A stretch of 37,471 bases of DNA from an uncultured Alphaproteobacteria bacterium (GCA_937870685.1 CALMZX010000138.1:1-37471); one strand, 5' to 3'; positions 23,265 to 31,867 are shown, counted from the first letter of the stretch. Notes: a model not told the origin generated them from the letters alone. Program-made: numbers and translations.

Positions 23265-24144
23265 GGCGCGCACCCCGGTGCTTCTGCAGCCTGTGGCCAT
23301 AGGCCTGGCTGATGCGGTCAAAGATGATGGCGATGCCGACGATGGCGAAGCCGTTGAAGATGCCTTGCGTGAAATACTGGTTGGCGATGGCCTGCAGCAC
23401 GTTGAGGCCAAGCCCCTGTACGCCGATCATGGAAGCGATCACCACCATGCCCAGCGCCATCATGATGGTCTGGTTGATGCCGGCCATGATGGTCGGCATG
23501 GCCAGCGGCATCTGCACCTTCCACAGCTTCTGCGAGCGCGAGCAGCCATAGGCGTCGGCCGCCTCCAGCACTTCCTTGTCGACAAGCCTGATACCGAGGT
23601 CGGTGAGGCGGATGATGGGCGGGATGGCATAGATGACGACGGCAATGAAACCCGGCACCCGGCCGATGCCGAGCAGCATCACTACCGGAATGAGATAGAC
23701 GAATGGCGGCATGGTCTGCATCACGTCCAGCACCGTCTGCATGATGGCCCCCACCCGCTTGTAGCGGTTCATCAGGATGCCGAGCGGGATGCCGATGGCA
23801 ATCGAGAAGAGCGTGGCGGTGAGCACAAGCGAGATGGTCTTCATGGCGTCCGGCCAGAGGCCCATGAGGCCGATGGCCAGCAGCATCAGGATCACCGCTA
23901 CCACCACCTTTACGCTGCGCGCCGCGAACCAGGCGATGGCCGCCAGCGCCAGCACCACCAGAGGCCATGGCGCGTTGGAGATCACGCGCTCAAAGAAGAT
24001 CAGCACCTGCTGGAGGGGATAGAAGAAGTTCTCGATCGACTGGCCGTAGTTGCGCGTCAACGTCTTCAGCGACCCGTCAATGGCCCGCTTCACCGACAGC
24101 AAAATATCCGGGTCAATCTGCGGAAACTTGAAAAGCCAGTCCAT
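23257..24144 (-). CDS. ProW-like permease of the betaine/proline-type ABC importer
   Basis: Membrane permease of 295 residues with six or more hydrophobic helices. It carries the binding-protein-dependent permease EAA loop (EAADAYGCSRSQKLWKVQMP, near 192-211) and the ProW phrases PPFVYLIPVVMLLGIGRVPG and MMALGMVVIASMIG. The N-terminal tail before the first helices is much shorter than in E. coli ProW. It overlaps proV and is separated from proX by a gap with a terminator hairpin. Confidence 0.92.
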   Translation of the reverse strand: MDWLFKFPQIDPDILLSVKRAIDGSLKTLTRNYGQSIENFFYPLQQVLIFFERVISNAPWPLVVLALAAIAWFAARSVKVVVAVILMLLAIGLMGLWPDAMKTISLVLTATLFSIAIGIPLGILMNRYKRVGAIMQTVLDVMQTMPPFVYLIPVVMLLGIGRVPGFIAVVIYAIPPIIRLTDLGIRLVDKEVLEAADAYGCSRSQKLWKVQMPLAMPTIMAGINQTIMMALGMVVIASMIGVQGLGLNVLQAIANQYFTQGIFNGFAIVGIAIIFDRISQAYGHRLQKHRGARHD

Positions 24145-24282
24145 GTCACGTTGCCCTTGCGCGCGGTTGGATCACCCCGGCACCCAAAGTCGGCGGCGGG
24201 AGGTTGGCACGATGGCGGATATCTCGCGCAATGCAAGCCCCGGCGGGGAGGGAAGCGCGCGCTTAAAGTCACACCGACCCGT

Positions 24283-24317
24283 ACAAAACGGAGGCTCCGA
24301 ATTGCTTCGAAGCCTCC
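24283..24317 (-). terminator. Intra-operon terminator between proX and proW
   Basis: On the minus strand GGAGGCT and AGCCTCC form a 7-base-pair stem around a 14-base loop, followed by GTTTTG. It lies 20 bases after the proX stop. Such partial terminators typically keep binding-protein mRNA in excess over permease mRNA. Confidence 0.75.
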
Positions 24318-24336
24318 GGCCTTGAACCAGTGCTGC

Positions 24337-25332
24337 TTACTGAGCGGCAGCCTTGACCTTTTCGGCCACGTCGGCCGGGACCCACTTGGTCCAGACGTCC
24401 GGCATGTTCTTGATGAACCACTTGGCGCCGTCGGCACCGTTAGCCTGGTTGTCGGTCATCCACAGCATGACGGCGGAGACTTCGGCCTGGGTCCAGCTGC
24501 GCTTGGCGATGTAGGCTGCAGCATCGGGGCCGAGCTTGTCGACAGCGCCTTTGCTGGCCAGCGTCACCATTTCGTCCTGCTTCCAGTAGTTCGGCTTCGG
24601 ATCAGGGCAATCCTGCTTGGTGGTGCAGCGGGCCCACTCGGCGTCATCACGCGCCGGGCCTTCGAGGCGCACCATCTTGTACTTGGCGAGCAGCGAGGTG
24701 GGCGACCAGTACTGGGCGATCATGCCCTGCTTCTGCTCGTAGGCCTTGGAGATCACGCCATCCAGCGCCGCGGCAGATCCGGTGGGCACCATGACGAAGT
24801 TCGGGTTGTTGAGAGCCTTGAAGAGCTGTGCGGTGACGACCGTGTCGCCCCAGCCCTGCGGACCCTGGATCACCGCGCCCTTCGACGGATCTTCCGACGA
24901 CGGGAACAGTTCCGGATGCTTCATCGCTTCCTCGACCGACTTGATCTCGGGGTGAGCGTCAGCCACGTACTGCGGGATGTACCAGCCGGAGATGAGGCCG
25001 TCGCTGATCGCCGTGCCGATCTGGCTGATGCGGCCTTCCTCGGTGCCCTTGGCGTAGACTTCGCCCAGCAGGCTCGGCGTGGCTTCTGAAGCGAGATCCG
25101 GCTGGGCCTTCTCGATCATGGCGGTGATGGTCGGCACCGTGTCACCGGCAACCGTCGTGGCATTGCAGCCATAGCCGGCGCTCAGGATAAGCTGGTCGAC
25201 GTTGGCCATGGCCTCGGCAGACTGCCAGCTGAAAACCGACAGCGAGATGTCGCCACAGGCTGCCTGCGCCGCACCGCTGCTCACGCCAAACAGTGCTGCT
25301 GCAGTGACTGCGGAAAGCAAAAATTTGTTCAT
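24337..25332 (-). CDS. ProX/OpuAC-like periplasmic substrate-binding protein
   Basis: Binds the solute outside the membrane and delivers it to ProWV. The 331-residue protein has a Sec signal (MNKFLLSAVTAAALFGVSSGAAQA), then the OpuAC-type domain with WQSAEAMANVDQLIL, ISQIGTAISDGLISGWYIP, aromatic residues that could form a cation-binding box (for example GQYWSPTSLL-like IAQYWSPTSLL), and a long C-terminal helix region. The ATG at 25332 is preceded by AAGGAGGAAC, a very strong ribosome-binding site. Ligand: a betaine, proline or a derivative is likely; not determined by sequence. Confidence 0.9.
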   Translation of the reverse strand: MNKFLLSAVTAAALFGVSSGAAQAACGDISLSVFSWQSAEAMANVDQLILSAGYGCNATTVAGDTVPTITAMIEKAQPDLASEATPSLLGEVYAKGTEEGRISQIGTAISDGLISGWYIPQYVADAHPEIKSVEEAMKHPELFPSSEDPSKGAVIQGPQGWGDTVVTAQLFKALNNPNFVMVPTGSAAALDGVISKAYEQKQGMIAQYWSPTSLLAKYKMVRLEGPARDDAEWARCTTKQDCPDPKPNYWKQDEMVTLASKGAVDKLGPDAAAYIAKRSWTQAEVSAVMLWMTDNQANGADGAKWFIKNMPDVWTKWVPADVAEKVKAAAQ

Positions 25333-25436
25333 AGATGTTCCTCCTTGTGTCGCGCGGACTTTGTGGTCGAAGGCCGATCCGCGATTGTCGGCAGACCGAA
25401 AAGCAAAAAGACAATGCAGCCATTCCACTTCGATCC

Positions 25437-25470
25437 TTGACTGAGGGTTCTAAGACATGATGTATTATGA
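25437..25470 (+). promoter_or_regulatory. Putative promoter and operator in the divergent gap proX / lyase operon
   Basis: TTGACT at 25437-25442 and TGTATT at 25461-25466 (spacing 18) could be a sigma-70 promoter for the plus-strand operon. The AT-rich stretch ATGATGTATTATGAAT around it is imperfectly symmetric and is a candidate operator for the GntR/FCD regulator of this operon. Weak evidence. Confidence 0.35.
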
Positions 25471-25512
25471 ATCAAGGGGCTTCAATCACTTTGCCTCCAA
25501 ACGGGAGAAAAC

Positions 25513-26409
25513 ATGGCAAAATTCCCATTTTCCGGCTTGAATCTTGCGCTTGCAACCCCGTTTGACCGCGAAGGGCGAATTGATTTCGAAAGGCTTGAGC
25601 AGAACATCGAGAGGTACATCCAGGCCGGGATCAGGAGTTTCCTCGTGAGTTCGGGCACGGGAATTCACGTCTATGTCTCCCAGAACGAGTCACAGGAGTT
25701 GGTGACGCGCAGCTGCAAGATCATCAATGGCCGTGCACGCGTGATCGCGCAAACATCGGCGCTGGTCGTTGACGAAGTGATCGGGCGTACCCGTCATGCT
25801 GCAAAGTGTGGTGCGGATGGTGTCATGGTGTTGCCGCCCTTTTTTGAGGGACCAACCAGCGATGAAGGAATTGCGGCCTTTTACGCCGAAGTGGCCGCCG
25901 TCGGACTGCCGGTGATCGGCTACAACGTGCCAAGGGCCGTTGGCGTCACCATCACACCCGCATTGCTCAAGAGGCTTGCGGCCATTCCGAATTTCTGCAC
26001 CGTGAAAGATTCAAGCGGAGACTTTCCGGGACACATCAATCTGATCCGCACTGGCCATGCCGTGATGAACGGGGCCGACACACTCACGCTTTATTCGCTC
26101 TACGCAGGCTGCAAGGGCTTGATCTGGGGCGGCGCCAACATTGCGCCACGCACCTGTCTTGCCATGGTCGCGGCCGCCGAAGCTGGCCGCTGGGATGAGG
26201 CACGGGTGATCTGGCGGACGCTGGAGCCCATCATGGCCTTCATTGAAGAACAGGATTATGTCAGTTCCGTTTATGCGGCGAGTGAAATCATGGGATACGG
26301 CGCAGGCGTTCCCCGCCGCCCGCTCTCGGCCATGGGGTCCGACAGGATGGGCAGACTGCGCGCCATTCTGGACGACCTGGCGAAGGTCGAACGCGGTGGA
26401 GGTGGGTGA
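25513..26409 (+). CDS. DHDPS/NAL-family lyase or deaminase (first copy)
   Basis: Class I aldolase-type TIM-barrel enzyme of 298 residues. The Schiff-base lysine is K165 (CTVKDSSGD) and the general-acid tyrosine is Y137 (VIGYNVP). The substrate-carboxylate loop reads SSGTGIHVYV rather than the usual G-T-T-G-E, so it is not a standard dihydrodipicolinate synthase. Members of this family include 5-keto-4-deoxyglucarate dehydratase and pyrroline-4-hydroxy-2-carboxylate deaminase. The ATG at 25513 has GGGAG upstream. It is the first gene of an operon with tight overlaps; the specific reaction is unknown. Confidence 0.88.
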   Translation: MAKFPFSGLNLALATPFDREGRIDFERLEQNIERYIQAGIRSFLVSSGTGIHVYVSQNESQELVTRSCKIINGRARVIAQTSALVVDEVIGRTRHAAKCGADGVMVLPPFFEGPTSDEGIAAFYAEVAAVGLPVIGYNVPRAVGVTITPALLKRLAAIPNFCTVKDSSGDFPGHINLIRTGHAVMNGADTLTLYSLYAGCKGLIWGGANIAPRTCLAMVAAAEAGRWDEARVIWRTLEPIMAFIEEQDYVSSVYAASEIMGYGAGVPRRPLSAMGSDRMGRLRAILDDLAKVERGGGG

Positions 26410-27128
26410 TGGATGCAATCGCACCAGAAGGCAAAGCTGCCTGCATTGAAGACCTGAAACGGAGGATTCTCACGCAAGACCTCCTGCCCAGCACCTATCT
26501 TGATGAAGTCGAGGTGGGAGAAACCTACGGCATTTCCAGGCCTCCCGTGAGAGAGGCACTGCGGCAGCTTGCTGGCGAAGGCTACGTCGTGCTGCACCAA
26601 AAGCGCGGCGCCCAAGTGGCGCCCATGACCCACAAGACGTTGCGGAACTTCTTCATCGTTGCCCCCATGATCTATGCCGCCGTTGCCCGGCTTGCGGCGC
26701 AGAATGCCACGGTCTCACAGATCGAAGAGATGAAGAGGATTCAGATGGCGTTCCGTGCCGCCATCCGCAACCGCAATGTCACCGAGCGTGCCCTCATGAA
26801 CGAGCGATTCCATGACGCCATGGGCGAAATGGCAGACAATGAGTTCTTGCTCCCGAGTCTCCGGCGGTTGCTGATCGACCACACGCGGATTGGCATGACG
26901 TTTTACAATCCCCGCATGGCCAGCATGGCCAATGTGCAGGCCATTGCTGCCGACCAGCACGAACAGTTCATCACATTGATTGAGGCAGGTGATGCGGACG
27001 CTGCCGCAGATCTCGCCGTCGCCCATTGGGAGCTTTCCCGCTCGCAAATGGAAAGTTTCATCACACCGGACAGCATCGACATTCCACTCGGTACGCCGCT
27101 GTCCGGCAATTCAAAGGTAAGCGCATGA
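26409..27128 (+). CDS. GntR-family regulator with FCD-type ligand domain
   Basis: Likely local regulator of the catabolic block. The 239-residue protein (ATG at 26409, sharing one base with the previous stop; a GTG at 26406 is an alternative) has an N-terminal winged helix with YGISRPPVREALRQLAGEGYV, and a C-terminal all-helical FCD domain with a metal/ligand pattern including NERFHDAM and DQHEQFITLIEAGDADAA. Its place inside the operon suggests autoregulation by a substrate or intermediate. Confidence 0.92.
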   Translation: MDAIAPEGKAACIEDLKRRILTQDLLPSTYLDEVEVGETYGISRPPVREALRQLAGEGYVVLHQKRGAQVAPMTHKTLRNFFIVAPMIYAAVARLAAQNATVSQIEEMKRIQMAFRAAIRNRNVTERALMNERFHDAMGEMADNEFLLPSLRRLLIDHTRIGMTFYNPRMASMANVQAIAADQHEQFITLIEAGDADAAADLAVAHWELSRSQMESFITPDSIDIPLGTPLSGNSKVSA

Positions 27129-28030
27129 AATTCGAAGGGATCTACACGCCCGTCATCACGCCCCACAAGGACGACGGTTCGATCGACCGCGACGCTTTCT
27201 GCGCCATGGTGGAGTACCTCGTCGCGGCCGGAGTACAGGGCATCATCAATGGTGGCTCTACGGGCGAATACTACGCCCAGCCGATGGAAGAACGCATTGA
27301 ACTTGCGGCCCTGGCGAAGCAGGTGATCGGCAAACGCACGGCGCTGATCATCGGCACGGGTGCCATTCGCCTGCCCGATTCAATCACCATGGCGGAAACA
27401 GCGGCAAAGATTGGCGCAGATGCCATCCTTGTCGGCTCCCCGCCCTATGCCGTTCCGACCGAGCAGGAAAACGCCCTGAACGCTCTGGCGATTGACCGTG
27501 CCGCCGATCTGCCCATCATGCTCTACAACTACCCCGGACGCATGTGCATCAACATGGGTGAGGAATTCCTAGACCGCGTCGGCCGCAGCCAAAACTTCTG
27601 CGCCATCAAGGAAAGCTCCGGCGACATCAACCGTGTGCACCTTCTGGCGCGCGACTACCCGCACATTCAAATGTCCTGCGGCATGGACGACCAGGCCCTG
27701 GAGTTCTTTGCGTGGGGTGCACGTTCATGGGTGTGTGGTGGTTCCAACTTCCTGCCTGCCGAACACGCGGCACTTTACAGGGCATGTGCCGTCAGGGGCG
27801 ATTTCAACAAGGGCCGCCGCATCATGTCGGCCCTGCTGCCGTTGATGCGAGTTCTCGAACAGGGCGGCAAATTTGTCCAATGCATCAAGCATGGCTGCGA
27901 AATGAACGGCCTCAGGGCTGGCCCACCGCGCCCACCCCTCAAGCCCCTGATCAAGGATGACAAGCGCCAGCTTGAACAAACCGTGCGTGTGTTGAAGCGC
28001 ACCATCGCTGACATTGAAGCAGAGGCATGA
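27125..28030 (+). CDS. DHDPS/NAL-family lyase or deaminase (second copy)
   Basis: TIM-barrel aldolase-superfamily protein of 301 residues with Schiff-base K162 (CAIKESSGD), tyrosine Y134 (MLYNYPGR) and a complete carboxylate-binding loop GGSTGE (43-48). The start at 27125 has an AAGG ribosome-binding site and overlaps the GntR stop (ATGA). It is only distantly similar to the first copy in the motifs, so the two probably have different substrates. A role as a deaminase or dehydratase giving 2-ketoglutarate semialdehyde for the following aldehyde dehydrogenase is plausible but inferred. Confidence 0.9.
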   Translation: MKFEGIYTPVITPHKDDGSIDRDAFCAMVEYLVAAGVQGIINGGSTGEYYAQPMEERIELAALAKQVIGKRTALIIGTGAIRLPDSITMAETAAKIGADAILVGSPPYAVPTEQENALNALAIDRAADLPIMLYNYPGRMCINMGEEFLDRVGRSQNFCAIKESSGDINRVHLLARDYPHIQMSCGMDDQALEFFAWGARSWVCGGSNFLPAEHAALYRACAVRGDFNKGRRIMSALLPLMRVLEQGGKFVQCIKHGCEMNGLRAGPPRPPLKPLIKDDKRQLEQTVRVLKRTIADIEAEA

Positions 28031-28032
28031 CC

Positions 28033-29532
28033 ATGACCGGCTTACTCACGACCGAAGAATACAAGTCCATCGCCAAGGGCCTTTCGCTGCCAACGCAGGC
28101 CTTCATTGATGGTGCCTTCCGTCCAGCCCAGTCCGGCAAGACATTTGATACCATCAACCCGGCAACGGGCAAGGTCTTGGCCAAGGTTGCGGCCTGTGGT
28201 GCTGCCGATGTGGATCTTGCGGTCACCAAGGCCCGTGCAGCTTTTGATGATGGGCGCTGGTCCAAACTGCATCCCAAGGAGCGCAAGGAATCGCTCATTC
28301 GCCTCGTCAAGCTGATCAGGCGCAATGCCCGTGAACTCGCCGTGATGGAGAGCCTGGACAGCGGCAAGACGATATTCGACTGTGAAACAGTTGACGTACC
28401 TGAAACAGTCAACTGCCTGACATGGCATGCCGAACTGATCGACAAGATCTATGACCAGGTTTCGCCCGCGTCTGACAATCACATTGCAATGATCGTCCGC
28501 GAACCTGTTGGTGTTGTCGGCCTGGTTCTGCCCTGGAACTTCCCGTTGCTGATGCTGGCCTGGAAGATTGGCCCGGCTCTTGCCGCTGGCTGCTCCGTGA
28601 TCGTGAAGCCTGCGGAAGAAACCTCCCTTACTGCGCTGCGCGTGGCGGAACTCGCCATGGAAGCAGGCATTCCCGCTGGCGTGTTCAACGTAGTGCCGGG
28701 GTCCGGCCCCGACGTCGGTGAACCCCTTGGCCGCCATATGGATGTGGATGCGCTCTCCTTCACGGGCTCCACGGAAACAGGTCGGCGTTTCCTGCGTTAC
28801 GCCGCAGAGTCCAACCTGAAAGAAGTGACGCTTGAAATGGGCGGCAAGAATCCGGCTGTGGTTCTGGATGACGTCGAGAACATTGATCGCGTGGCGGCGC
28901 ATATCGTGAATGGTGCGTTCTGGAACATGGGCGAGAACTGTTCGGCATCCTCGCGGCTGATCGTGCAGAAGGGCGTCAAGGCCGAGCTGTTGAAGTGCAT
29001 CATGGCGCACGCCCGCGAGTGGCCGATGGGCGACCCGCTGGACCCTGTGAACCGGGTGGGCGCATTGGTGTCAAAAGATCACTTCGACAAGGTGTGCGGC
29101 TATCTCGGCAAGGGCACCACCGTGTTGATGGGAGGGAAGGCAAAGGACGGTTATGTCGAGCCGACAATCATGGAAGTCACAGATCTCTCGGCAAGGCAAG
29201 CCCGTGAGGAGATCTTCGGCCCTGTACTGTCGGTCCTGACCGTTGACGGTTTTGACGAGGCCATCGCCCTTGCCAATGATACGGAATACGGTCTTGCAGC
29301 GTCCATATTCACGTCCAATGTGAAGCGCGCACTTCGTGGTGCCCGCGCCATCCGTGCAGGCACTGTGACCGTCAACAGCTTTGGTGAAGGTGACATCTCC
29401 ACACCATTCGGCGGATACAAATCGTCAGGCTTTGGCGGTCGCGACAACGGTATCCATGCCCACGACCAATACACGCAGATCAAGACCATCTGGATCGATC
29501 TGGCGGATGACATCGATCAGGCTGTGACATGA
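28033..29532 (+). CDS. NAD(P)-dependent aldehyde dehydrogenase (PuuC/BetB-like)
   Basis: Oxidises an aldehyde, probably a semialdehyde intermediate of the pathway, to the acid. The ALDH fold is complete: LPWNFPLLMLAWKIGPALAAG, cofactor loop FTGSTETG, general base E270 (LEMGGKNP) and nucleophile C305 in GENCSASSR (numbered from the upstream ATG at 28027). The ATG at 28033 has the better-spaced GAGG site; the ATG at 28027, overlapping the previous stop, would add two residues. Succinate- or 2-ketoglutarate-semialdehyde, betaine aldehyde or gamma-glutamyl-aminobutyraldehyde are all possible substrates. Confidence 0.93.
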   Translation: MTGLLTTEEYKSIAKGLSLPTQAFIDGAFRPAQSGKTFDTINPATGKVLAKVAACGAADVDLAVTKARAAFDDGRWSKLHPKERKESLIRLVKLIRRNARELAVMESLDSGKTIFDCETVDVPETVNCLTWHAELIDKIYDQVSPASDNHIAMIVREPVGVVGLVLPWNFPLLMLAWKIGPALAAGCSVIVKPAEETSLTALRVAELAMEAGIPAGVFNVVPGSGPDVGEPLGRHMDVDALSFTGSTETGRRFLRYAAESNLKEVTLEMGGKNPAVVLDDVENIDRVAAHIVNGAFWNMGENCSASSRLIVQKGVKAELLKCIMAHAREWPMGDPLDPVNRVGALVSKDHFDKVCGYLGKGTTVLMGGKAKDGYVEPTIMEVTDLSARQAREEIFGPVLSVLTVDGFDEAIALANDTEYGLAASIFTSNVKRALRGARAIRAGTVTVNSFGEGDISTPFGGYKSSGFGGRDNGIHAHDQYTQIKTIWIDLADDIDQAVT

Positions 29533-30875
29533 GCGCATACACGGCAAGGCGAACGCCTGCCTTCCGGGGACCAGCGGCCTGGAACGACATTTTGCCGGAC
29601 CAGGACCCTCCCGTCAGGCTTATGGCGGATGAAACCGCTGATGTTGTGATCATCGGTGCGGGTTTCGCCGGGCTTTCGGCGGCCCGGCGACTCACTCAAC
29701 TGAACCCGAAGGCCAAGGTGTTGGTGCTTGAGGCTGCACGCATCGCCGAGAGCACATGCGCCCGCAATGCCGGCTTCATGATAGATCTGCCCCATGAAAT
29801 TGGTGGGCAAGGCTATTCAGGCGATGGCGCGGTGAAGAACAAGGCCATGATCGCACTCAACCGCAAGGCCATCGGCTTTGCCCGTGACATTGTTGAGGAA
29901 TTTGACATCAACCGCCACTGGTTTGACCCTGTTGGCAAAGTGAACGGGGCTGCGACAGAAAGGGCAGACACCCAGAATCAGATTTATGCCGCGGACCTTG
30001 AAGCCATTGGTGAAACCGCCACACGTCTCGACCATCAGGCCATGTTCGAATTGACGGGCAGCCGTCACTACTATTCGGGACTCTACACGCCAGGTGCTGT
30101 GATGATTCAGCCTGCGGGCTACATACGCAGCGTGGTGCGCGGACTTCGCCGGGCCGGAGTCAGGATTTTTGAGCATTCGCCCGTCCTGAAGTTTGAGCGC
30201 ACGGATCAGAGTTGGATTGTGTCCACGGCCACTCACAAGGTCTCCGCTGGAAAAGTGATCCTCGCCAACAACGGACATCTGGAAAGCTTCGGCTTTGCCA
30301 GGCATCGGCTGATGCACATTTTTCTCTATGCATCAATGACCGTTGCTCTTGGCGACGAGCACTTGCGAAGGCTGGGAGGGCAACCACGGTGGGGGGTGAC
30401 ACCATCCGATCCCATGGGCACCACCATGCGACGCATTGATGGCCCCCTTGGCGGCAACCGCATCATCACTCGCACCTGCTTCAGTTTCCTGCCCGGCATG
30501 CTGCCCAGTGAGGCCGCATTGCAACGCACCGCGAAGGTGCACCGTCAGAAATTCGCAGAACGCTTTCCCGATATCGTTGACGTGCCCATGGAATACACCT
30601 GGGCCGGTCATCTCTGCCTCACGCGCAATGGTGTTGCGGTAATGCGCGAGCTTGACCATGGGCTATATTCGGCCTGCGTGCAGAACGGCTTGGGCACGGT
30701 GCGCGGCACGCTCACGGGCATTGGCGCCGCTGAACTGGCCTGTGGCGTGGAAAGCGACATCACGCGCCATTTCACGGCCGAAGCAGATCCAACCAGGCTT
30801 CCTCCGCCCCCCATTTCCACAATCGGGGCCAACGCATATCTGCGTTACAAGGAATGGGCCGCACAGCCAGAATGA
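29529..30875 (+). CDS. FAD-dependent oxidoreductase of the DAO family (PuuB-like)
   Basis: Deaminating or demethylating flavoenzyme, 448 residues. An N-terminal lead of about 36 residues is followed by the dinucleotide motif VVIIGAGFAGLSAARRL (39-55) and the DAO-family phrase ESTCARNAGFMIDLPHE. The C-terminus has GVAVMRELDHGLYSACVQNGLG and the FAD-closing GTLTGIGAAELACG. The ATG overlaps the aldehyde dehydrogenase stop. Relatives oxidise gamma-glutamylputrescine, glycine/sarcosine or D-amino acids; with the neighbours, oxidation of a secondary or cyclic amine is likely. Confidence 0.9.
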   Translation: MSAYTARRTPAFRGPAAWNDILPDQDPPVRLMADETADVVIIGAGFAGLSAARRLTQLNPKAKVLVLEAARIAESTCARNAGFMIDLPHEIGGQGYSGDGAVKNKAMIALNRKAIGFARDIVEEFDINRHWFDPVGKVNGAATERADTQNQIYAADLEAIGETATRLDHQAMFELTGSRHYYSGLYTPGAVMIQPAGYIRSVVRGLRRAGVRIFEHSPVLKFERTDQSWIVSTATHKVSAGKVILANNGHLESFGFARHRLMHIFLYASMTVALGDEHLRRLGGQPRWGVTPSDPMGTTMRRIDGPLGGNRIITRTCFSFLPGMLPSEAALQRTAKVHRQKFAERFPDIVDVPMEYTWAGHLCLTRNGVAVMRELDHGLYSACVQNGLGTVRGTLTGIGAAELACGVESDITRHFTAEADPTRLPPPPISTIGANAYLRYKEWAAQPE

Positions 30876-30972
30876 TCAGATAGTCCCGCGTTCCGCCATT
30901 GCCGCATTGGCGCCATCGCAGTCATTCTGGCCGTAGTGGCCGGACAGGGCGATCACAGCTTGGCCCATGAAC

Positions 30973-31347
30973 TCACCCGAAGGAGAGCGCAGGCCTACCG
31001 AACATGCCCTCTTCAGGAACGACACCAAGTCCTGGACCCTCTGGCAGCTTGATATGCCCGTCCACAATGTCAATGCCGGTCCGCTTGTTGAAATTGCCTT
31101 GAATGTAAGGCTGCGCCAGCCACACGCCTTCCAGAAGGCCCGGCTGAACCGTTGCACCAATATGCGTACACGCTGCGGCAATCACATCGCCACCCCAGGC
31201 GTCGTCGCACGTGTGCGGCAGGGCGCGTGCCTCACGGATATCGCGGAACGTCGCCATGTGACACAACCCACCGATACGTGTGACCTTCATTCCGAAGCCG
31301 TCGCACACGTTTTCCCCGATAGCCCGCAGCACTATCCCGAGGTCAAT
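30973..31347 (-). pseudogene. C-terminal remnant of an enolase-superfamily (mandelate racemase/muconate lactonizing) enzyme
   Basis: The reading frame from about 31347 down to 30973 gives some 120 residues matching the C-terminal part of MR/MLE enzymes: [13 protein letters not shown], then [23 protein letters not shown] and a C-terminal [14 protein letters not shown]. An in-frame stop at 31348-31350 and no catalytic N-terminal two-thirds show that it is truncated. The most similar logic in known enzymes is in proline-betaine epimerases and cis-3-hydroxyproline dehydratases, but the fragment cannot be assigned. It faces the FAD oxidoreductase gene and lies just downstream of the tRNA. Confidence 0.75.
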
Positions 31348-31412
31348 TCAGGGGTGCAGGTCAGCGAGACCATGAGTGGGCTGCTCCTCCCATGGAGCAC
31401 CCTCGCAGCCCA

Positions 31413-31450
31413 ATAAAAAACCCCGCGCAGCAGAGTGTGCTGGCGGGGCT
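31413..31450 (-). terminator. Strong terminator after the initiator tRNA (possibly bidirectional)
   Basis: On the minus strand a stem beginning GCCCCGC and closing GCGGGG with inner CAGCA/TGCTG pairing is followed by TTTTTTATT. On the plus strand TTGTTTTTTT follows it as well, so it may act in both directions. Confidence 0.88.
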
Positions 31451-31458
31451 TGTTTTTT

Positions 31459-31535
<77 letters not shown>

Positions 31536-31867
31536 TCAATGACGCATGATCTGCGGTGAGCGGTATCTATGCGGGCGGCGGCGGCAAAGCAACCCCTTTG
31601 TCACACTATTTTTGCAGTTCTGAGCCGCTTCCGCACAGGGCTGTAACCACTTGTTCATACAAAACTTTGTTTTGGAAACGCTTTCGAAACCGGCGGCAAT
31701 TACTGTCAGTCCCACGACACGCGTAACCCTGAGCGGGGAAGTGTTGCGGATGATCCGGGATTGGGTACTGCGTACCCGGGTCGCCAGTGAGTCATGGGGA
31801 GCCTCCGGCAACGGAAGCTCCCCATTGTTCTTTCAGGGACCGCCAGCAGGCCGGGCCTGCCCTCCGA
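31536..31867. other. Intergenic stretch between tRNA and iolG-like gene with two hairpins
   Basis: No credible gene. It contains a GGGTAC-TGC-GTACCC palindrome at 31762-31776 and a hairpin at 31796-31823 (GGGGAGC pairing with GCTCCCC, inner CCG/CGG) about 45 bases from the stop of the iolG-like gene. The second could be a terminator in the plus direction (ATTGTTCTTT follows), or a 3' stabiliser for the minus-strand gene. The tRNA promoter must also lie here. Confidence 0.5.

Noticed and set aside
23248-25089. 613-codon plus-strand open frame opposite proW and proX
   Set aside because: Low-complexity His/Asp-rich translation with no domain; the opposite strand has the complete importer genes.
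30876-30968. Thirty-residue minus-strand frame beginning MGQAVIALSGHYG
   Set aside because: It reads somewhat like protein and may be another remnant, but it is too short to assign and I saw no family.
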